Shown: positions 10,998 through 20,648, counted from the first letter of the stretch. The stretch is DNA of 64,000 bases from Halomonas getboli (GCF_023094245.1 NZ_JALMEW010000005.1:186001-250000); one strand, 5' to 3'. The notes: generated by a model not told the origin, from the sequence alone. Translations and numbers: made by a program.

Positions 10998-12509
10998 CTA
11001 TTCGAACTCTTCCATCGTCTTGCGATAGCCGACGAAGGCCTCGTGGCGCTGCTCGATGCGAGCCAGCACGTTGGGCTCGCCCTCGGTCTTGGCGATCTCC
11101 TTGGCCAGGTCCAGCTGTTCGATGCCGCGGTCGATGCGGCCGGTCAGCTGCAGCTGTTCGGCCCGGGCGAGATGGCCCCAGGCGCGGTGGCCGCTGCGTC
11201 CGGCGGCCTCGGCCAGCAGGGTGAAGACCTGGGGATTTTCCGGCTGTTGGGCCGCCAGATCGCGTAGCACGCGATAGGCCTCGCCGGGATCGCGCTGCAG
11301 TAATGCCTCGCCCAGCACCAGGCCGGCCGGCGCGTAGCCGGGCATCAGCCGCAGCTGGTGGCGGCCGCGCCGGATGGCGTCGTCCACCCGGCCGGCGTCC
11401 AGCGCCACTTCGGCGGCCGTGGCCGGCAGCAGGGCGAGATCCGGCAGTTGCCTGGCCAGGGCGTCGAGGGCGCTCAGGGCGTCATCCACGCGGCCCGCCT
11501 GGGCGTCGACCAGCGCCGTGGCGTAGCGCCGGGCCGCCGGCTTAGCGCCGTCGCGCTCGAGGCGGGTCAGCGCCTGGCGCGGGTCCTGGTCGTGGATGGC
11601 CAGCAGTGCCCGGGCGCGGATCATCTGGTACTCGGTGTCGTCGCGGTGGTGGCGGGCGACCGGCAGCTGGGCGACCCGCGCCTGGGCGTCGCTGATACGC
11701 GATTCGGAGACCGGGTGGGTGAGCAGGAACTCCGGCGGGTTGCCGCCCTGCAGCGCCGCCATGCGCTGCATGGTGCGAAACATCTCGACCATGGCCTGGG
11801 GTTCGTAGCCGGCGTTGGCCAGCGTCTGCAGGCCCAGGCGGTCGGCCTCGCGCTCGAAGCGCCGGGAATAAGCCAGCTGGTCCTGGTAGAGCGCGGCCTG
11901 GGAGCCCATGGCGGCGGCGATGCCGGCATCGCCGCCGCCGCCGGCGGCCAGCAGCATGCCGGCGAGCATCGCGGCCATGGCCGGGATTCGGGTCTGCTCG
12001 GCGCGCTGCTGGCCGCGGGCATAGTGGTTCTGCGAGAGATGGCCCAGCTCGTGGGCGAGTACCGAGGCCAGCGGGGCCTCGCCCTCGGCGAAGGCGAACA
12101 GCCCGGCGTTGACCCCGATGATGCCGCCGGGGACGGCGAAGGCGTTGAGCCGCTCGCTGGCGACCAGCGTCACGATGGGATCAATCCCGCTGACGTGGCT
12201 GTAGGGCAGCAGGCGGGCCACCAGCGAGGCGAGGTAGTGTTCGGTGATCGGGTCCTGCCACAGCGGCGCGTGGGCGCGAAACTGCCGCAGCCAGGCGCGG
12301 CCCAGGCGAGTCTCCTCGCCGCTGACCGCCTGGGCGTCGTGGCTGACCAGGCTTGGCAGCTCGAAGGTCGGCCGATCGTCGACGCTCGGCGGCGGCGTCG
12401 CCTGATAGGGCAGCTCGAGGGTCAGCTCCTGGCCGATGGCCGGAGCGCTCAGCATCAGGCTCAGGGCAAGCGCGGGCAGGCAGGGCAGGGGGCGACGCAG
12501 CATGGCCAT
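10998..12509 (-). CDS. M48 family metalloprotease with TPR domain (BepA-like)
   Basis: 503 residues with an N-terminal signal peptide (LPALALSLMLSAPAIGQE, cleavage near residue 27), so periplasmic. The zinc site HELGH lies near residue 151, with the third ligand in EREADRLG about 65 residues later. The second half (from about residue 290) is rich in Ala/Leu helices and reads as TPR repeats (ALLAIHDQDPRQALTRLE; GYAPAGLVLGEALLQRDPGEA). E. coli BepA (YfgC), which degrades or assists LptD and BAM substrates, has this domain order and length. It is convergent with nadA and divergent from the tusA/perM pair. Confidence 0.87.
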   Translation of the reverse strand: MAMLRRPLPCLPALALSLMLSAPAIGQELTLELPYQATPPPSVDDRPTFELPSLVSHDAQAVSGEETRLGRAWLRQFRAHAPLWQDPITEHYLASLVARLLPYSHVSGIDPIVTLVASERLNAFAVPGGIIGVNAGLFAFAEGEAPLASVLAHELGHLSQNHYARGQQRAEQTRIPAMAAMLAGMLLAAGGGGDAGIAAAMGSQAALYQDQLAYSRRFEREADRLGLQTLANAGYEPQAMVEMFRTMQRMAALQGGNPPEFLLTHPVSESRISDAQARVAQLPVARHHRDDTEYQMIRARALLAIHDQDPRQALTRLERDGAKPAARRYATALVDAQAGRVDDALSALDALARQLPDLALLPATAAEVALDAGRVDDAIRRGRHQLRLMPGYAPAGLVLGEALLQRDPGEAYRVLRDLAAQQPENPQVFTLLAEAAGRSGHRAWGHLARAEQLQLTGRIDRGIEQLDLAKEIAKTEGEPNVLARIEQRHEAFVGYRKTMEEFE

Positions 12510-12641
12510 CCTCGGTCGTCGGGCGCGTGGGGGGCGTTCCCTCCGACATTGATTCAGCGGGGAAAGTGCCTTTAAATCGCAGACATTCGTGCCGCCGCGG
12601 CAATGGCCGCGACGGCCTCAGGCATTCTCTCGGGAGACGAC

Positions 12642-12890
12642 ATGGCTGTGCAACCCGACGACGTCCTCGATGCACGAGGGCTTCCCTGTCCGTTGCCTCT
12701 GCTCAAGGCCAAGCAGGCGCTGTCGCGCCTGGCGCCCGACCAGGTGCTGGAAGTGATGGCCACCGATGCCGGGTCCTGGCGCGACTTCGAGACCTTCATC
12801 GCCCAGAGCGCCCACGAGATGCCGGCCCGCGAGGAGCGCGGCGAGGTCTACCACTACTGGATCCGCAAGGCCGGGGAGGGCGCATCATGA
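12642..12890 (+). CDS. TusA-family sulfur carrier/regulatory protein
   Basis: 82 residues of the SirA/TusA/YeeD fold. The motif LDARGLPCPLPLLKAKQAL contains the conserved CPxP cysteine that can carry a persulfide. The ATG at 12642 is preceded by GGGAG at 12632-12636; the frame is open 13 codons further but without an RBS. The stop overlaps the perM-like start in ATGA, so the two are coupled. The family covers TusA (thiouridine synthesis) and other sulfur-transfer proteins; which one this is cannot be told from sequence alone. Confidence 0.88.
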   Translation: MAVQPDDVLDARGLPCPLPLLKAKQALSRLAPDQVLEVMATDAGSWRDFETFIAQSAHEMPAREERGEVYHYWIRKAGEGAS

Positions 12891-13990
12891 CGCTGCGTTC
12901 GCTGCTGCGCGGTTGGGTCGATCACTATCTCTCCGACGAGGAGGCGGTGATCCTGCTGGTGGTGCTGGTGGTGGGGTTCGCGGTGGTGATCTGGCTGGGC
13001 CAGATGCTGGCGCCCTTTCTCACCGCCCTGGTCATCGCCTTCCTGCTGCAGGGCGGGGTCAATGCGCTGACCCGGCGGCGGGTGCCGCACTTCCTGGCGG
13101 TGATGCTGGTCTATCTGGCCTTCGTCGGCGTGGTGCTGGCCCTGGCGCTGGTGCTGCTGCCGCTGATCTGGACCCAGCTGGTCAACCTGCTGCAGGAAAC
13201 GCCGCGCATGTTCGCCAGCGGCCAGCAGCTGCTGGCCGATCTCCAGAGCCGCTATCCCGAGCTGGTGACGCCGGCCCAGATTCAGGACTGGGTGGGCATG
13301 GCGGGCCGCGAGGTGACGCAGCTCGGCCAGCGCGCGCTGTCGCTGTCGCTGGCCTCGCTGGGCAATATCGTGGGGCTGATCGTCTATCTGGTGCTGGTGC
13401 CGATCCTGGTGTTCTTCATGCTCAAGGACCGCGACCGCCTGGTGGGCTTCACGGTGTCGCTGCTGCCGCGCCGCCGCGGGCTGATGACCCGGGTGTGGCA
13501 GGAGATGGACGCCCAGATCGCCAACTATGTGCGCGGCAAGGTGACCGAGATCGCGATCGTCGGCACCGTGTCCTTCTTCACCTTCGTCTTCTTCGGTCTT
13601 CCGTACTCGGCGCTGCTCGGCGTGCTGGTGGGGCTCTCGGTGCTGGTGCCCTACATCGGCGCCGCCGTGGCCACGGTGCCGGTGGCGGCGGTCGCCGGCT
13701 TCCACTTCGGCGTCGGCGAGCAGTTCCTCTACGTGCTGATCGCCTACGGCGTGATCCAGGCGCTGGACGGCAACGTGCTGGTGCCGGTGCTGTTTTCCGA
13801 GGCGGTGAACCTGCACCCGGTGTCGATCATCCTGGCGGTGCTGTTCTTCGGCGGCATCTGGGGCTTCTGGGGCATCTTCTTCGCCATCCCGCTGGCGACC
13901 CTGCTCAAGGCGCTGGTCTATGCCTGGCCGCGGGGCATCCAGCAGCATCGCCAGGAAGAGGCCGCCCACCAGGACCCTAGCGCGTCCTGA
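12887..13990 (+). CDS. AI-2E family transporter / PerM-like permease
   Basis: 367 residues with about eight hydrophobic segments: a helix pair near residues 20-60, another near 65-90, a long soluble insert with a helical part (LLADLQSRYPELVTPAQIQD), and a C-terminal membrane bundle ending in GFWGIFFAIPLATLLKALV. This is the layout of the AI-2E transporter (PF01594) family, which includes PerM and TqsA. The start overlaps the tusA-like stop. The tusA-perM-bcp and bepA neighbourhood is common in Halomonas and Pseudomonas. Substrate unknown. Confidence 0.87.
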   Translation: MTLRSLLRGWVDHYLSDEEAVILLVVLVVGFAVVIWLGQMLAPFLTALVIAFLLQGGVNALTRRRVPHFLAVMLVYLAFVGVVLALALVLLPLIWTQLVNLLQETPRMFASGQQLLADLQSRYPELVTPAQIQDWVGMAGREVTQLGQRALSLSLASLGNIVGLIVYLVLVPILVFFMLKDRDRLVGFTVSLLPRRRGLMTRVWQEMDAQIANYVRGKVTEIAIVGTVSFFTFVFFGLPYSALLGVLVGLSVLVPYIGAAVATVPVAAVAGFHFGVGEQFLYVLIAYGVIQALDGNVLVPVLFSEAVNLHPVSIILAVLFFGGIWGFWGIFFAIPLATLLKALVYAWPRGIQQHRQEEAAHQDPSAS

Positions 13991-13993
13991 CTC

Positions 13994-14025
13994 GCCACGA
14001 GGCCGCCCGCGGGCGGCCTCGTGGC
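13994..14025. terminator. 32-base perfect palindrome between perM and bcp
   Basis: GCCACGAGGCCGCCCG followed directly by its exact complement, with no unpaired loop base. It lies between convergent stops (13990 and 14040). No T run on either side; the likely role is bidirectional termination or RNA end protection. Confidence 0.7.
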
Positions 14026-14039
14026 TCCTGAGGGGTGGA

Positions 14040-14516
14040 TCATTCGCCGGCGTGCAGGGCCTGGGCGGCCTCCAGTACCTCGTCGACGTGGCCCTTGACC
14101 TTCACCTTGCGCCATTCCCGGGCCAGCTTGCCCTCGGCATCGATCAGGAAGGTGCTGCGCTCGATGCCCAGGTGCTCCTTGCCGTAGAGCTTCTTGAGCT
14201 TGATCACGTCGAACAGCTTGCACACCGCCTCGTCCTTGTCGGACAGCAGCGTGAAGTTGAAGCCCTGCTTGGCCTTGAAGTTCTCCTGGGCGCGGATGCC
14301 GTCGCGGGAGACGCCGACGATCACGGTGTTGGCGGCATCGAAGGCGTCCTTGCGGTCGCGGAAGTCGCCACCCTCGGTGGTGCAGCCCGGGGTGCTGGCC
14401 TTGGGGTAGAAATAGATCACCACCTGGCGGCCGCGCAGCTCCGAGAGGCTCAGGGTGGTATCGCCGGTGGCGGTGGCGGTGAAGTCGGGTACGGGATGGC
14501 CGAGGCTGACGCTCAT
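14040..14516 (-). CDS. bcp: Peroxiredoxin, Bcp/PrxQ type
   Basis: 158 residues, cytosolic thiol peroxidase fold. The peroxidatic cysteine is in PKASTPGCTTEGGDFRD. In E. coli Bcp the resolving cysteine sits five residues later (CTVQAC); here that position is glycine, and the only other cysteine is in EAVCKLFDV, so this is a 1-Cys-type or atypical member. The ATG at 14516 gives the normal N-terminus (MSVSLGHPVPDFTATATGD). It is convergent with perM and divergent from dapA. Confidence 0.93.
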   Translation of the reverse strand: MSVSLGHPVPDFTATATGDTTLSLSELRGRQVVIYFYPKASTPGCTTEGGDFRDRKDAFDAANTVIVGVSRDGIRAQENFKAKQGFNFTLLSDKDEAVCKLFDVIKLKKLYGKEHLGIERSTFLIDAEGKLAREWRKVKVKGHVDEVLEAAQALHAGE

Positions 14517-14707
14517 GTGAGGCTCCAATCGGGGAATGAACGCTCCGATTACACGCAACCCGCCGGCGACTGTAAAGTCGCCGCTGTACAGGCTCACGAG
14601 CCCTGAGTACCATTTGGCCCCTGGCATCGCGCCCACGGGCGAGGGCGGGTTTTTCATGGCGACCGAGCCCTGCGGTCGCCGGCAGGCTGCGAGAGGACAA
14701 GACGAGG

Positions 14708-15592
14708 ATGATCACGGGTAGCATCGTCGCGCTGGCGACACCGATGAAGGTCAACGGCGATATCGACTGGGAAGCCCTGCGGGCCCTGGTTCACTTCCAT
14801 CTGGACAATGGCACCGACGCCATCGTCGCGGCGGGCACCACCGGCGAGCCGACCACCATGTCGTTCGCCGAGCACTTCGATGTGATCCGCGCGGTGGTGG
14901 AAGAGGTCGCCGGTCGCGTGCCGGTCATCGCCGGCACCGGCGCCAACGCCACCTCCGAGGCGGTCGAGCTGGCGCGCTACGCCAGCGAAGTGGGGGCGGA
15001 CTACTGCCTGTCCGTGTGCCCCTACTACAACAAGCCGACCCAGGAAGGCCTCTACCAGCACTTCAAGGCCGTCGCCGAGGGCAGCAACCTGCCGATCATC
15101 CTCTACAACGTGCCGGGCCGTACCTGCTCGGATCTCTACAACGAGACCGTGCTGCGCCTGGCCGAGATCGAGAACATCGTCGGCCTCAAGGATGCCACCG
15201 GCAACCTGGAGCGCGCCGAGGACCTGATCGCCCGTCTCAAGGGCAGCGACTTCATGCTCTACTCCGGCGACGACGGTACCGCCTGCGACTTCATGCTGAT
15301 GGGCGGCCACGGCGACATCTCGGTGACCGCCAACGTCGCGCCTCGCGCCATGCACGATCTGTGCGCCGCGGCGGTGGCCGGCGACGCCGAGAAGGCGCAC
15401 CAGATCAACACCCGCCTGATGCCGCTGCACACCAATCTCGGCATCGAGGCCAACCCGATTCCGGTCAAGTGGGCGCTGAATCGCATGGGGCTGGCGGAAG
15501 CGGGCATCCGCCTGCCGTTGACCTGGCTCTCCGAGAAGTACCACTCCACCGTCAGCGAGGCCCTGCAGCTGGCCGGCGTGATCGACGACTGA
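14708..15592 (+). CDS. dapA: 4-hydroxy-tetrahydrodipicolinate synthase
   Basis: 294 residues, a TIM-barrel lyase condensing pyruvate and aspartate semialdehyde in lysine/diaminopimelate synthesis. Visible motifs are [10 protein letters not shown], the catalytic tyrosine in ILYNVPGRT, and the Schiff-base lysine in VGLKDATGN. The GAGG ahead of the ATG at 14708 supports the start. It heads the dapA-bamC-MBL-purC group. A 190-base region separates it from divergent bcp, containing a short GC hairpin with a following T5 at about 14651-14655. Confidence 0.96.
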   Translation: MITGSIVALATPMKVNGDIDWEALRALVHFHLDNGTDAIVAAGTTGEPTTMSFAEHFDVIRAVVEEVAGRVPVIAGTGANATSEAVELARYASEVGADYCLSVCPYYNKPTQEGLYQHFKAVAEGSNLPIILYNVPGRTCSDLYNETVLRLAEIENIVGLKDATGNLERAEDLIARLKGSDFMLYSGDDGTACDFMLMGGHGDISVTANVAPRAMHDLCAAAVAGDAEKAHQINTRLMPLHTNLGIEANPIPVKWALNRMGLAEAGIRLPLTWLSEKYHSTVSEALQLAGVIDD

Positions 15593-15665
15593 GAGCGACG
15601 AACCGAGAGCGACGACTGACACGGCGCCACGCGCCGTGACCCGACAACTTGAGCAAGGTGGACGC

Positions 15666-16625
15666 ATGAGCTCTGCGCTGAAATGGATGCCGCTGGTGGC
15701 GACACTGGCCTTGGCCGGCTGTGCCCGCGATGGCTACTACGACGATCGCAGCGTCGATTACGCCGAGGCCGAGTCGAGCGCGCCCCTGGACCTGCCCGCG
15801 AGCCGCGATACTCGCCGCTACGGCGATGCCATGCCGGTGCCCGAGGCGCAGGGCGCCTTCATTGCCCGTGGCGAGGACTTCCGCGTGCCGCCGCCGCGGG
15901 CCATGGGCGCCGGCGGCAGCGTACAGGCCGGCGATGTGGCGCTGCGCGAGGCCGGTGGCCAGCGCTGGCTGGTGATCGGCGCCGCGCCCGGTGCCGTCTG
16001 GTCGGAGCTCGAGGACTTCGTCGCCGAGCGCGGCCTGACGGTGGTCGAGCAGAACCCTCGGCGCGGTCTGCTGGTCACCGATCAGGCACGGCTCCGCGTG
16101 CAGCCTGGCCTTCAGCAGGGCACCAGCGAGCTGCGCTGCGAGCAGGGCGGCTCGCCCCAGCAGCGCTGCCTGCGCGCGCTTCAGCGTCGCTTCGAGGCTC
16201 GCGGTGCCACCGCCAGCGCCTCCTCGCTGGCGGTTCAGCGCCCCGAGGACCAGGTGCGTCCGAACCTGACCCAGTCCGGCGGCGAGTGGCGCCTGGTGCT
16301 GCCCTATGACGTGGATCGCACCTGGGCCGAGCTGAGCTATCAGCTCGAGTCGGACTTCGCGGTCGAGGGCCGGCGCGAGCTGGTCGAGCAGGATGCCGCC
16401 GCTCGCACCTTCCTGGTCGACTACCTGACGCTCAGCGCCCGCAGCGAGGGCGTATGGGAGACGCTGGCCAGCTTCGGCGGCGAGGATCCCCAGCGCATCC
16501 GTCTGTCGCTCGCCCCGTCCGGCGCCGATCGCACCGTGCTGACGGCCGACTCCGCCGACGATCGCGAGCTCTCCGCCGACGACCGGCGCGAGCTGCTCGA
16601 GCGGCTGGCCGGCCTGCTGGGCTGA
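15666..16625 (+). CDS. bamC: Outer membrane protein assembly factor BamC (lipoprotein)
   Basis: 319 residues. The signal peptide ends in the lipobox LALAGC, giving a lipidated cysteine around residue 18 of the mature start MSSALKWMPLVATLALAGC, so the protein is anchored in the outer membrane. Two helix-grip domains follow (about residues 95-190 and 200-315), with the repeated W-x-x-L pattern (VWSELEDFVAERGLTV; TWAELSYQLESDFAV). BamC (NlpB) is a partner of BamA. Its place directly after dapA is diagnostic. It overlaps the next gene by one base. Confidence 0.9.
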   Translation: MSSALKWMPLVATLALAGCARDGYYDDRSVDYAEAESSAPLDLPASRDTRRYGDAMPVPEAQGAFIARGEDFRVPPPRAMGAGGSVQAGDVALREAGGQRWLVIGAAPGAVWSELEDFVAERGLTVVEQNPRRGLLVTDQARLRVQPGLQQGTSELRCEQGGSPQQRCLRALQRRFEARGATASASSLAVQRPEDQVRPNLTQSGGEWRLVLPYDVDRTWAELSYQLESDFAVEGRRELVEQDAAARTFLVDYLTLSARSEGVWETLASFGGEDPQRIRLSLAPSGADRTVLTADSADDRELSADDRRELLERLAGLLG

Positions 16626-17425
16626 TGACGGAGGCGGCGGCGCGGGAGATACCGGTGGGGCGACTGCACTTCGCCTCGCTCGGCAGCGGCAGCAAGGGCA
16701 ACGCCACCCTGGTCAGCGACGGCGAGACGCGGCTGCTGATCGACTGCGGTTTCGCCCTCAGGGAGACCGAGCGTCGCCTGGCCCGCTTCGATCTCCATCC
16801 TCGCCAGCTGGATGCCGTGCTGGTCACTCACGAGCATGGTGATCACATCCGCGGCGTCGGGCCGCTGGCGCGGCGCCACAAGGTCCCGGTCTATCTCACG
16901 CCCGGCACCTGGCTGTCGGGCAAGCTCGGCGAGGTGCCGCACCGGCACTGGATCACGCCCCAGGCGCGCTTTGCGGTGAAGGGCATCGAGATCGATCCAG
17001 TCACGGTGCCCCACGACGCCCGCGAGCCGGTGCAGTTCCGCCTGAGCGCCGCCGGCCGTCGGCTCGGCCTGCTCACCGACCTGGGACATCCCAGCGAGCA
17101 CGTGGTCGAGGCCTTCCGCGGCTGCGATGCCCTGGTGCTGGAGTGCAATCATGACGTCCACCTGCTCGAGATCGGCCCCTATCCGCCGAGCCTCAAGCGG
17201 CGCGTCGGCGGCCACTGGGGGCACCTGGCCAACGCCCAGTCCGCCTGGCTGCTGCGGCGGCTGGGGCTGGACGGCCTGCAGCGCATCGTCTGCTCGCACC
17301 TTTCCGAACACAACAATCGCCCCGAGCTGGCGCTGGAGGCCCTGGCGCCCCTGCTCGACGGCGACGATTCACGCCTGACGGTGGCGGCCCAGGATCAGGG
17401 GCTGGACTGGCAGGCGATCATCTGA
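16625..17425 (+). CDS. MBL-fold metallo-hydrolase
   Basis: 266 residues of the metallo-beta-lactamase superfamily. The metal site THEHGDHIRG (residues about 63-72) and a later ECNHD segment supply ligands, and HLSEHNN near residue 225 is another conserved histidine. It resembles the YycJ/WalJ group of putative exonuclease or hydrolase proteins. The start overlaps the bamC stop (TGATG), so it is co-translated. Between bamC and purC is the usual position in pseudomonads and halomonads. Substrate unknown. Confidence 0.88.
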   Translation: MTEAAAREIPVGRLHFASLGSGSKGNATLVSDGETRLLIDCGFALRETERRLARFDLHPRQLDAVLVTHEHGDHIRGVGPLARRHKVPVYLTPGTWLSGKLGEVPHRHWITPQARFAVKGIEIDPVTVPHDAREPVQFRLSAAGRRLGLLTDLGHPSEHVVEAFRGCDALVLECNHDVHLLEIGPYPPSLKRRVGGHWGHLANAQSAWLLRRLGLDGLQRIVCSHLSEHNNRPELALEALAPLLDGDDSRLTVAAQDQGLDWQAII

Positions 17426-17467
17426 GATTCCAGAATTCCATCTGACCCGTTGCCTGTGGAGGCTCCC

Positions 17468-18181
17468 ATGGAAAAGCGTCAAGAACTCTATGCCGGCAAG
17501 GCCAAGTCCGTCTTCGCCACCGACGACCCGGATCGACTGATCCTGCACTTCCGCGATGACACCAGCGCCTTCGACGGCGAGCGCATGGAGTCGCTGGAGC
17601 GCAAGGGCAAGGTCAACAACCGCTTCAATGCCTTCATCATGAACAAGCTCGAGGAAGTGGGCATCCCGACCCACTTCGAGGGCCTGCTTTCCGACAACGA
17701 GTGCATGGTCAAGAACATGGACATGCTCCCGGTCGAGTGCGTAGTGCGCAACATCGCCGCCGGCGGCCTGGTCAAGCGCCTCGGCGTGGAAGAGGGCAGC
17801 GAGCTGAATCCGCCGACCTTCGAGCTGTTCCTCAAGAACGACGCCCTGCACGATCCGATGATCAACGAATCCCTGGCCGAGACCTTCGGCTGGGCGACCC
17901 CGGAGCAGCTGGCCGAGATGAAGGCGCTGACTTTCCGCGTCAACGAGGTGCTCAAGCAGCTGTTCGCCGACGGCAACCTGCTGCTGGTCGACTACAAGCT
18001 CGAGTTCGGCCTGTTCCAGGGCCAGATCGTGCTGGGCGACGAGTTCTCCCCGGACGGCTGCCGCCTGTGGGACGCCGAGACCCGCGAGAAGCTGGACAAG
18101 GACCGCTTCCGCCAGGGCCTGGGCGGCGTGATCGAGGCCTACGAGGAGGTGGGCAAGCGGATCGGCGTCGACTTCGGCTAA
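17468..18181 (+). CDS. purC: Phosphoribosylaminoimidazole-succinocarboxamide synthase
   Basis: 237 residues, the normal length. It joins aspartate to CAIR in purine synthesis. Family motifs are [52 protein letters not shown] and [13 protein letters not shown] strong GGAGG at 17458-17462 places the start at 17468 and excludes the ATG six codons upstream. It is last in the dapA group and ends at a strong terminator. Confidence 0.96.
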   Translation: MEKRQELYAGKAKSVFATDDPDRLILHFRDDTSAFDGERMESLERKGKVNNRFNAFIMNKLEEVGIPTHFEGLLSDNECMVKNMDMLPVECVVRNIAAGGLVKRLGVEEGSELNPPTFELFLKNDALHDPMINESLAETFGWATPEQLAEMKALTFRVNEVLKQLFADGNLLLVDYKLEFGLFQGQIVLGDEFSPDGCRLWDAETREKLDKDRFRQGLGGVIEAYEEVGKRIGVDFG

Positions 18182-18204
18182 GACAAGGCGTCTGCCATGC
18201 CGAA

Positions 18205-18234
18205 CGAAGGGCCCTGCGGGGCCCTTCGTCGTTT
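18205..18234 (+). terminator. Rho-independent terminator after purC
   Basis: A perfect 10-bp stem CGAAGGGCCC with its complement, TGCG loop, then a GTCGTTT tail. Confidence 0.85.
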
Positions 18235-18325
18235 CTGGTGCCGTGATATGGCAGTGAGAAGAGTAGCCGGGCGGGCCGCCCGCAGAGAAGCGTAAAGCCG
18301 AGGTCAGCGACTTACCGTCCGCCTC

Positions 18326-18360
18326 TCGTCCCTCGCACCTCGCACCTCGCACCTCGTCCC
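18326..18360. repeat. Short CCTCGCAC tandem repeat
   Basis: Three consecutive copies of CCTCGCA-type units, with related CTCGTCC units on both sides, lie just beyond the trmO stop. The reverse complement of the same unit occurs once more at about 32579-32597, so it may be a dispersed intergenic repeat. Confidence 0.7.
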
Positions 18361-18364
18361 TTAC

Positions 18365-19084
18365 CTACGCCGCCACGATCTCGACGACCTCCAGTCGCGT
18401 CTGGCCTTCGTCCTCGAGGGCGCGGAAGCGCACGTCCACGTCGCGCAGTCGAACGCCGTAGATGCGTTCCTCGGCCCCCTTGCGATAGGCGGGGCGCGGG
18501 TCCTGGGCCAGCACCTGGTGGATCAGCGCGCGCAGCGAGGCGCCGTCGGGGCGTGCGGCCAGCGCCGCCTCGGCCAGCGGGTTGAGGCGCACGGGCAGGG
18601 CGGTCGGCGCCTCGGGGGCGAAGCCGGCCCGGGCCTCGGGGCGGGATTCCGCCCAGGGCAGGTAGGGCTTGATGTCGAGCACCGGGGTGCCGTCGACCAG
18701 GTCGGCTCCGCGCAGTCGCAGGCGCACACCGCCGCCCTCGGTGTCGATGCCTTCGAGCTCGACCAGCGACAGCCCCAGGCGGTTGGGACGATGGGTGCTG
18801 CGGCTGGCGAATACGCCGACCTTCGCGTTGCCGCCGAGGCGCGGCGGGCGCACCAGCGGGGTCCAGCGTTCGGGACTCAAGTGGAAGACGAAGGTCACCC
18901 ACAGGTGGCTGAAGGCGTCCAGGCCACGCACCGTCAGCGGATCGTCGTGGGGCGGCGTCAGCACCAGGCTGGCGCGGGCGGCGTCGGCCAGCCCCGGCTG
19001 GCGGGGAATGCCGAACTTGTCGGGATAGTCGCTCTCGATGCGCCCGATGGGCGTCAGGGCGAGGGTCTCGGGCGTGTCGTTCAT
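18365..19084 (-). CDS. trmO: tRNA (N6-threonylcarbamoyladenosine37-N6)-methyltransferase TrmO
   Basis: 239 residues. The N-terminal TsaA/TrmO beta-barrel (residues about 10-145) has the family signature in FGIPRQPGL, HLWVTFVFHL and THRPNRLGLSLVELE, and the C-terminal part carries the smaller conserved domain with DIKPYLPWAE. The enzyme uses S-adenosylmethionine to methylate t6A37 of certain tRNAs. The start MNDTPETLALTPIGRIES at 19084 matches homologues. It is divergent from the acetyltransferase gene. Confidence 0.9.
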   Translation of the reverse strand: MNDTPETLALTPIGRIESDYPDKFGIPRQPGLADAARASLVLTPPHDDPLTVRGLDAFSHLWVTFVFHLSPERWTPLVRPPRLGGNAKVGVFASRSTHRPNRLGLSLVELEGIDTEGGGVRLRLRGADLVDGTPVLDIKPYLPWAESRPEARAGFAPEAPTALPVRLNPLAEAALAARPDGASLRALIHQVLAQDPRPAYRKGAEERIYGVRLRDVDVRFRALEDEGQTRLEVVEIVAA

Positions 19085-19197
19085 GGGTGCTTCCGCTGGT
19101 CGCCGCCGCGATGTGTCGTCGTCTTGGCCGGGGGCATTGGCGCGACGGCATCGCTTCGGTAGTCTCTTGGCGTCTTCATTGTCGCAGGATGCCCTTG

Positions 19198-19719
19198 ATG
19201 GGTCAGTTCGAACCCCCACGCGCCGCCGCGCCGCGCATCGTCTATCGCGAGGCTCGCGCCCAGGACGGCGGTGACCAGGCCGAGGTCTTTCATCACGCCG
19301 TCATGCAGGGCGCCATGAGCCACTATTCGCTGGCCGCCCGGGAGGCCTGGGCGGCGGTGCTGCCCCGCGAGGCCAGCGCCTGGGTGGCGCGTCACGCCCT
19401 CTACACCACCCTGGTGGCGACCTGCGACGGTCGCTGCGTGGCCTTCCTCGAGCTCGATGCGCCGCGCGGCTACGTGGAGTCGCTCTACGTCTGGCCGTCG
19501 CTGGCCCGCCGTGGCATCGGCAGCGCCCTGCTGGGCCACGCCGAGCGGATGGTGCGCGAGCGCGGCGGAGAGCGCCTGAGCATCGACGCCAGCCTGGTGA
19601 TGGCCGATGGCCTGGAGCGCAACGGCTGGCGTCGGGTGCGTGAGGAGTGGGTCGAGCGCGGCGGCGAGCGGCTGCCGCGCCGGCATCTGGAGAAGCCGCT
19701 GGCGCCGCAGCCCGCCTGA
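19198..19719 (+). CDS. GNAT family N-acetyltransferase
   Basis: 173 residues. The acetyl-CoA binding loop is YVESLYVWPSLARRGIGSALLGHAERM in part (Q/RxxGxG/A as RRGIGSA near residue 103). An AGGA about eight bases ahead supports the ATG at 19198 over the one at 19189. Substrate unknown. It is convergent with nadC, with only a few bases between the stops. Confidence 0.85.
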   Translation: MGQFEPPRAAAPRIVYREARAQDGGDQAEVFHHAVMQGAMSHYSLAAREAWAAVLPREASAWVARHALYTTLVATCDGRCVAFLELDAPRGYVESLYVWPSLARRGIGSALLGHAERMVRERGGERLSIDASLVMADGLERNGWRRVREEWVERGGERLPRRHLEKPLAPQPA

Positions 19720-19722
19720 GCC

Positions 19723-20571
19723 TCAGGCCGACTCGAGGAAGCGCATCGACAGGTCGATCGCCTTGACGTCCTTGGTCAAAGCGCCGCTGGAGATGCGGTC
19801 GACGCCGGTCTCGGCGATGGCCTGGAGGGCGGTCTCGTCGACGTTGCCCGAGGCCTCGAGGACGGCGCGCCCCGCGTTGCGGCGCACCGCCTCGCGCATG
19901 TCGTCGAGCGAGAAGTTGTCGAGCATGACGATGTCGGCGCCGGCGGCCAGCGCCTGGTCGAGCTCCTCGAAGGTTTCCACTTCCACCTCCACCGGCAGGT
20001 CGCGGGCGATGCGCCGTGCGGCCTCGACCGCCGCCGCGATGCCGCCGCAGGCCGCGATGTGATTTTCCTTGATCAGGAAGGCGTCGTAGAGGCCGATGCG
20101 GTGGTTGATGCCGCCGCCGCAGGTCACCGCATACTTCTGTGCCAGGCGCATGCCCGGCAGGGTCTTGCGGGTGTCGAGGATGCCCACGCCGGTGCCGTCC
20201 AGCAGATCGACGTAGTGCCGGGTTCGGGTGGCGGTGGCCGACAGCGTCTGCAGCACGTTCAGCGCCGCGCGCTCGCCGGTGAGCAGGCTGCGCGCGGGGC
20301 CCTCGATCTCGAGCAGCGGCGCGCCGGCCTCGAGGCGGTCGCCGTCGGCGGCCTGCCAGCGCAGCGCGACGCGCGCGTCGAGGCGGCGAAACAGCTCGTC
20401 GACCCAGGCCACGCCGCACAGCACCATCGGTTCGCGGGTGATCACCCGGGCCCGGGCCCACTCCTTCTCGGGGATCAGCTCGGCGGTGATGTCACCGGGG
20501 CCGACGTCCTCGGCCAGCAGCCGGGCGGCGCTGTTGCGGATCTCTTCGGCGAGGGCATCCTGATAGTGCAT
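19723..20571 (-). CDS. nadC: Nicotinate-nucleotide pyrophosphorylase (quinolinate phosphoribosyltransferase)
   Basis: 282 residues. It converts quinolinate and PRPP to nicotinate mononucleotide, after nadA in NAD synthesis. Conserved blocks are [72 protein letters not shown] and [15 protein letters not shown]. It is divergent from ampD, as in many proteobacteria. Confidence 0.95.
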   Translation of the reverse strand: MHYQDALAEEIRNSAARLLAEDVGPGDITAELIPEKEWARARVITREPMVLCGVAWVDELFRRLDARVALRWQAADGDRLEAGAPLLEIEGPARSLLTGERAALNVLQTLSATATRTRHYVDLLDGTGVGILDTRKTLPGMRLAQKYAVTCGGGINHRIGLYDAFLIKENHIAACGGIAAAVEAARRIARDLPVEVEVETFEELDQALAAGADIVMLDNFSLDDMREAVRRNAGRAVLEASGNVDETALQAIAETGVDRISSGALTKDVKAIDLSMRFLESA

Positions 20572-20648
20572 GGTGGCGTGATCTCTGTGCTGGGAAGCTT
20601 GGGGCGTTCATTATAGGGGAAACGCCAGGAGCGACGTCAGGGGGAAAG

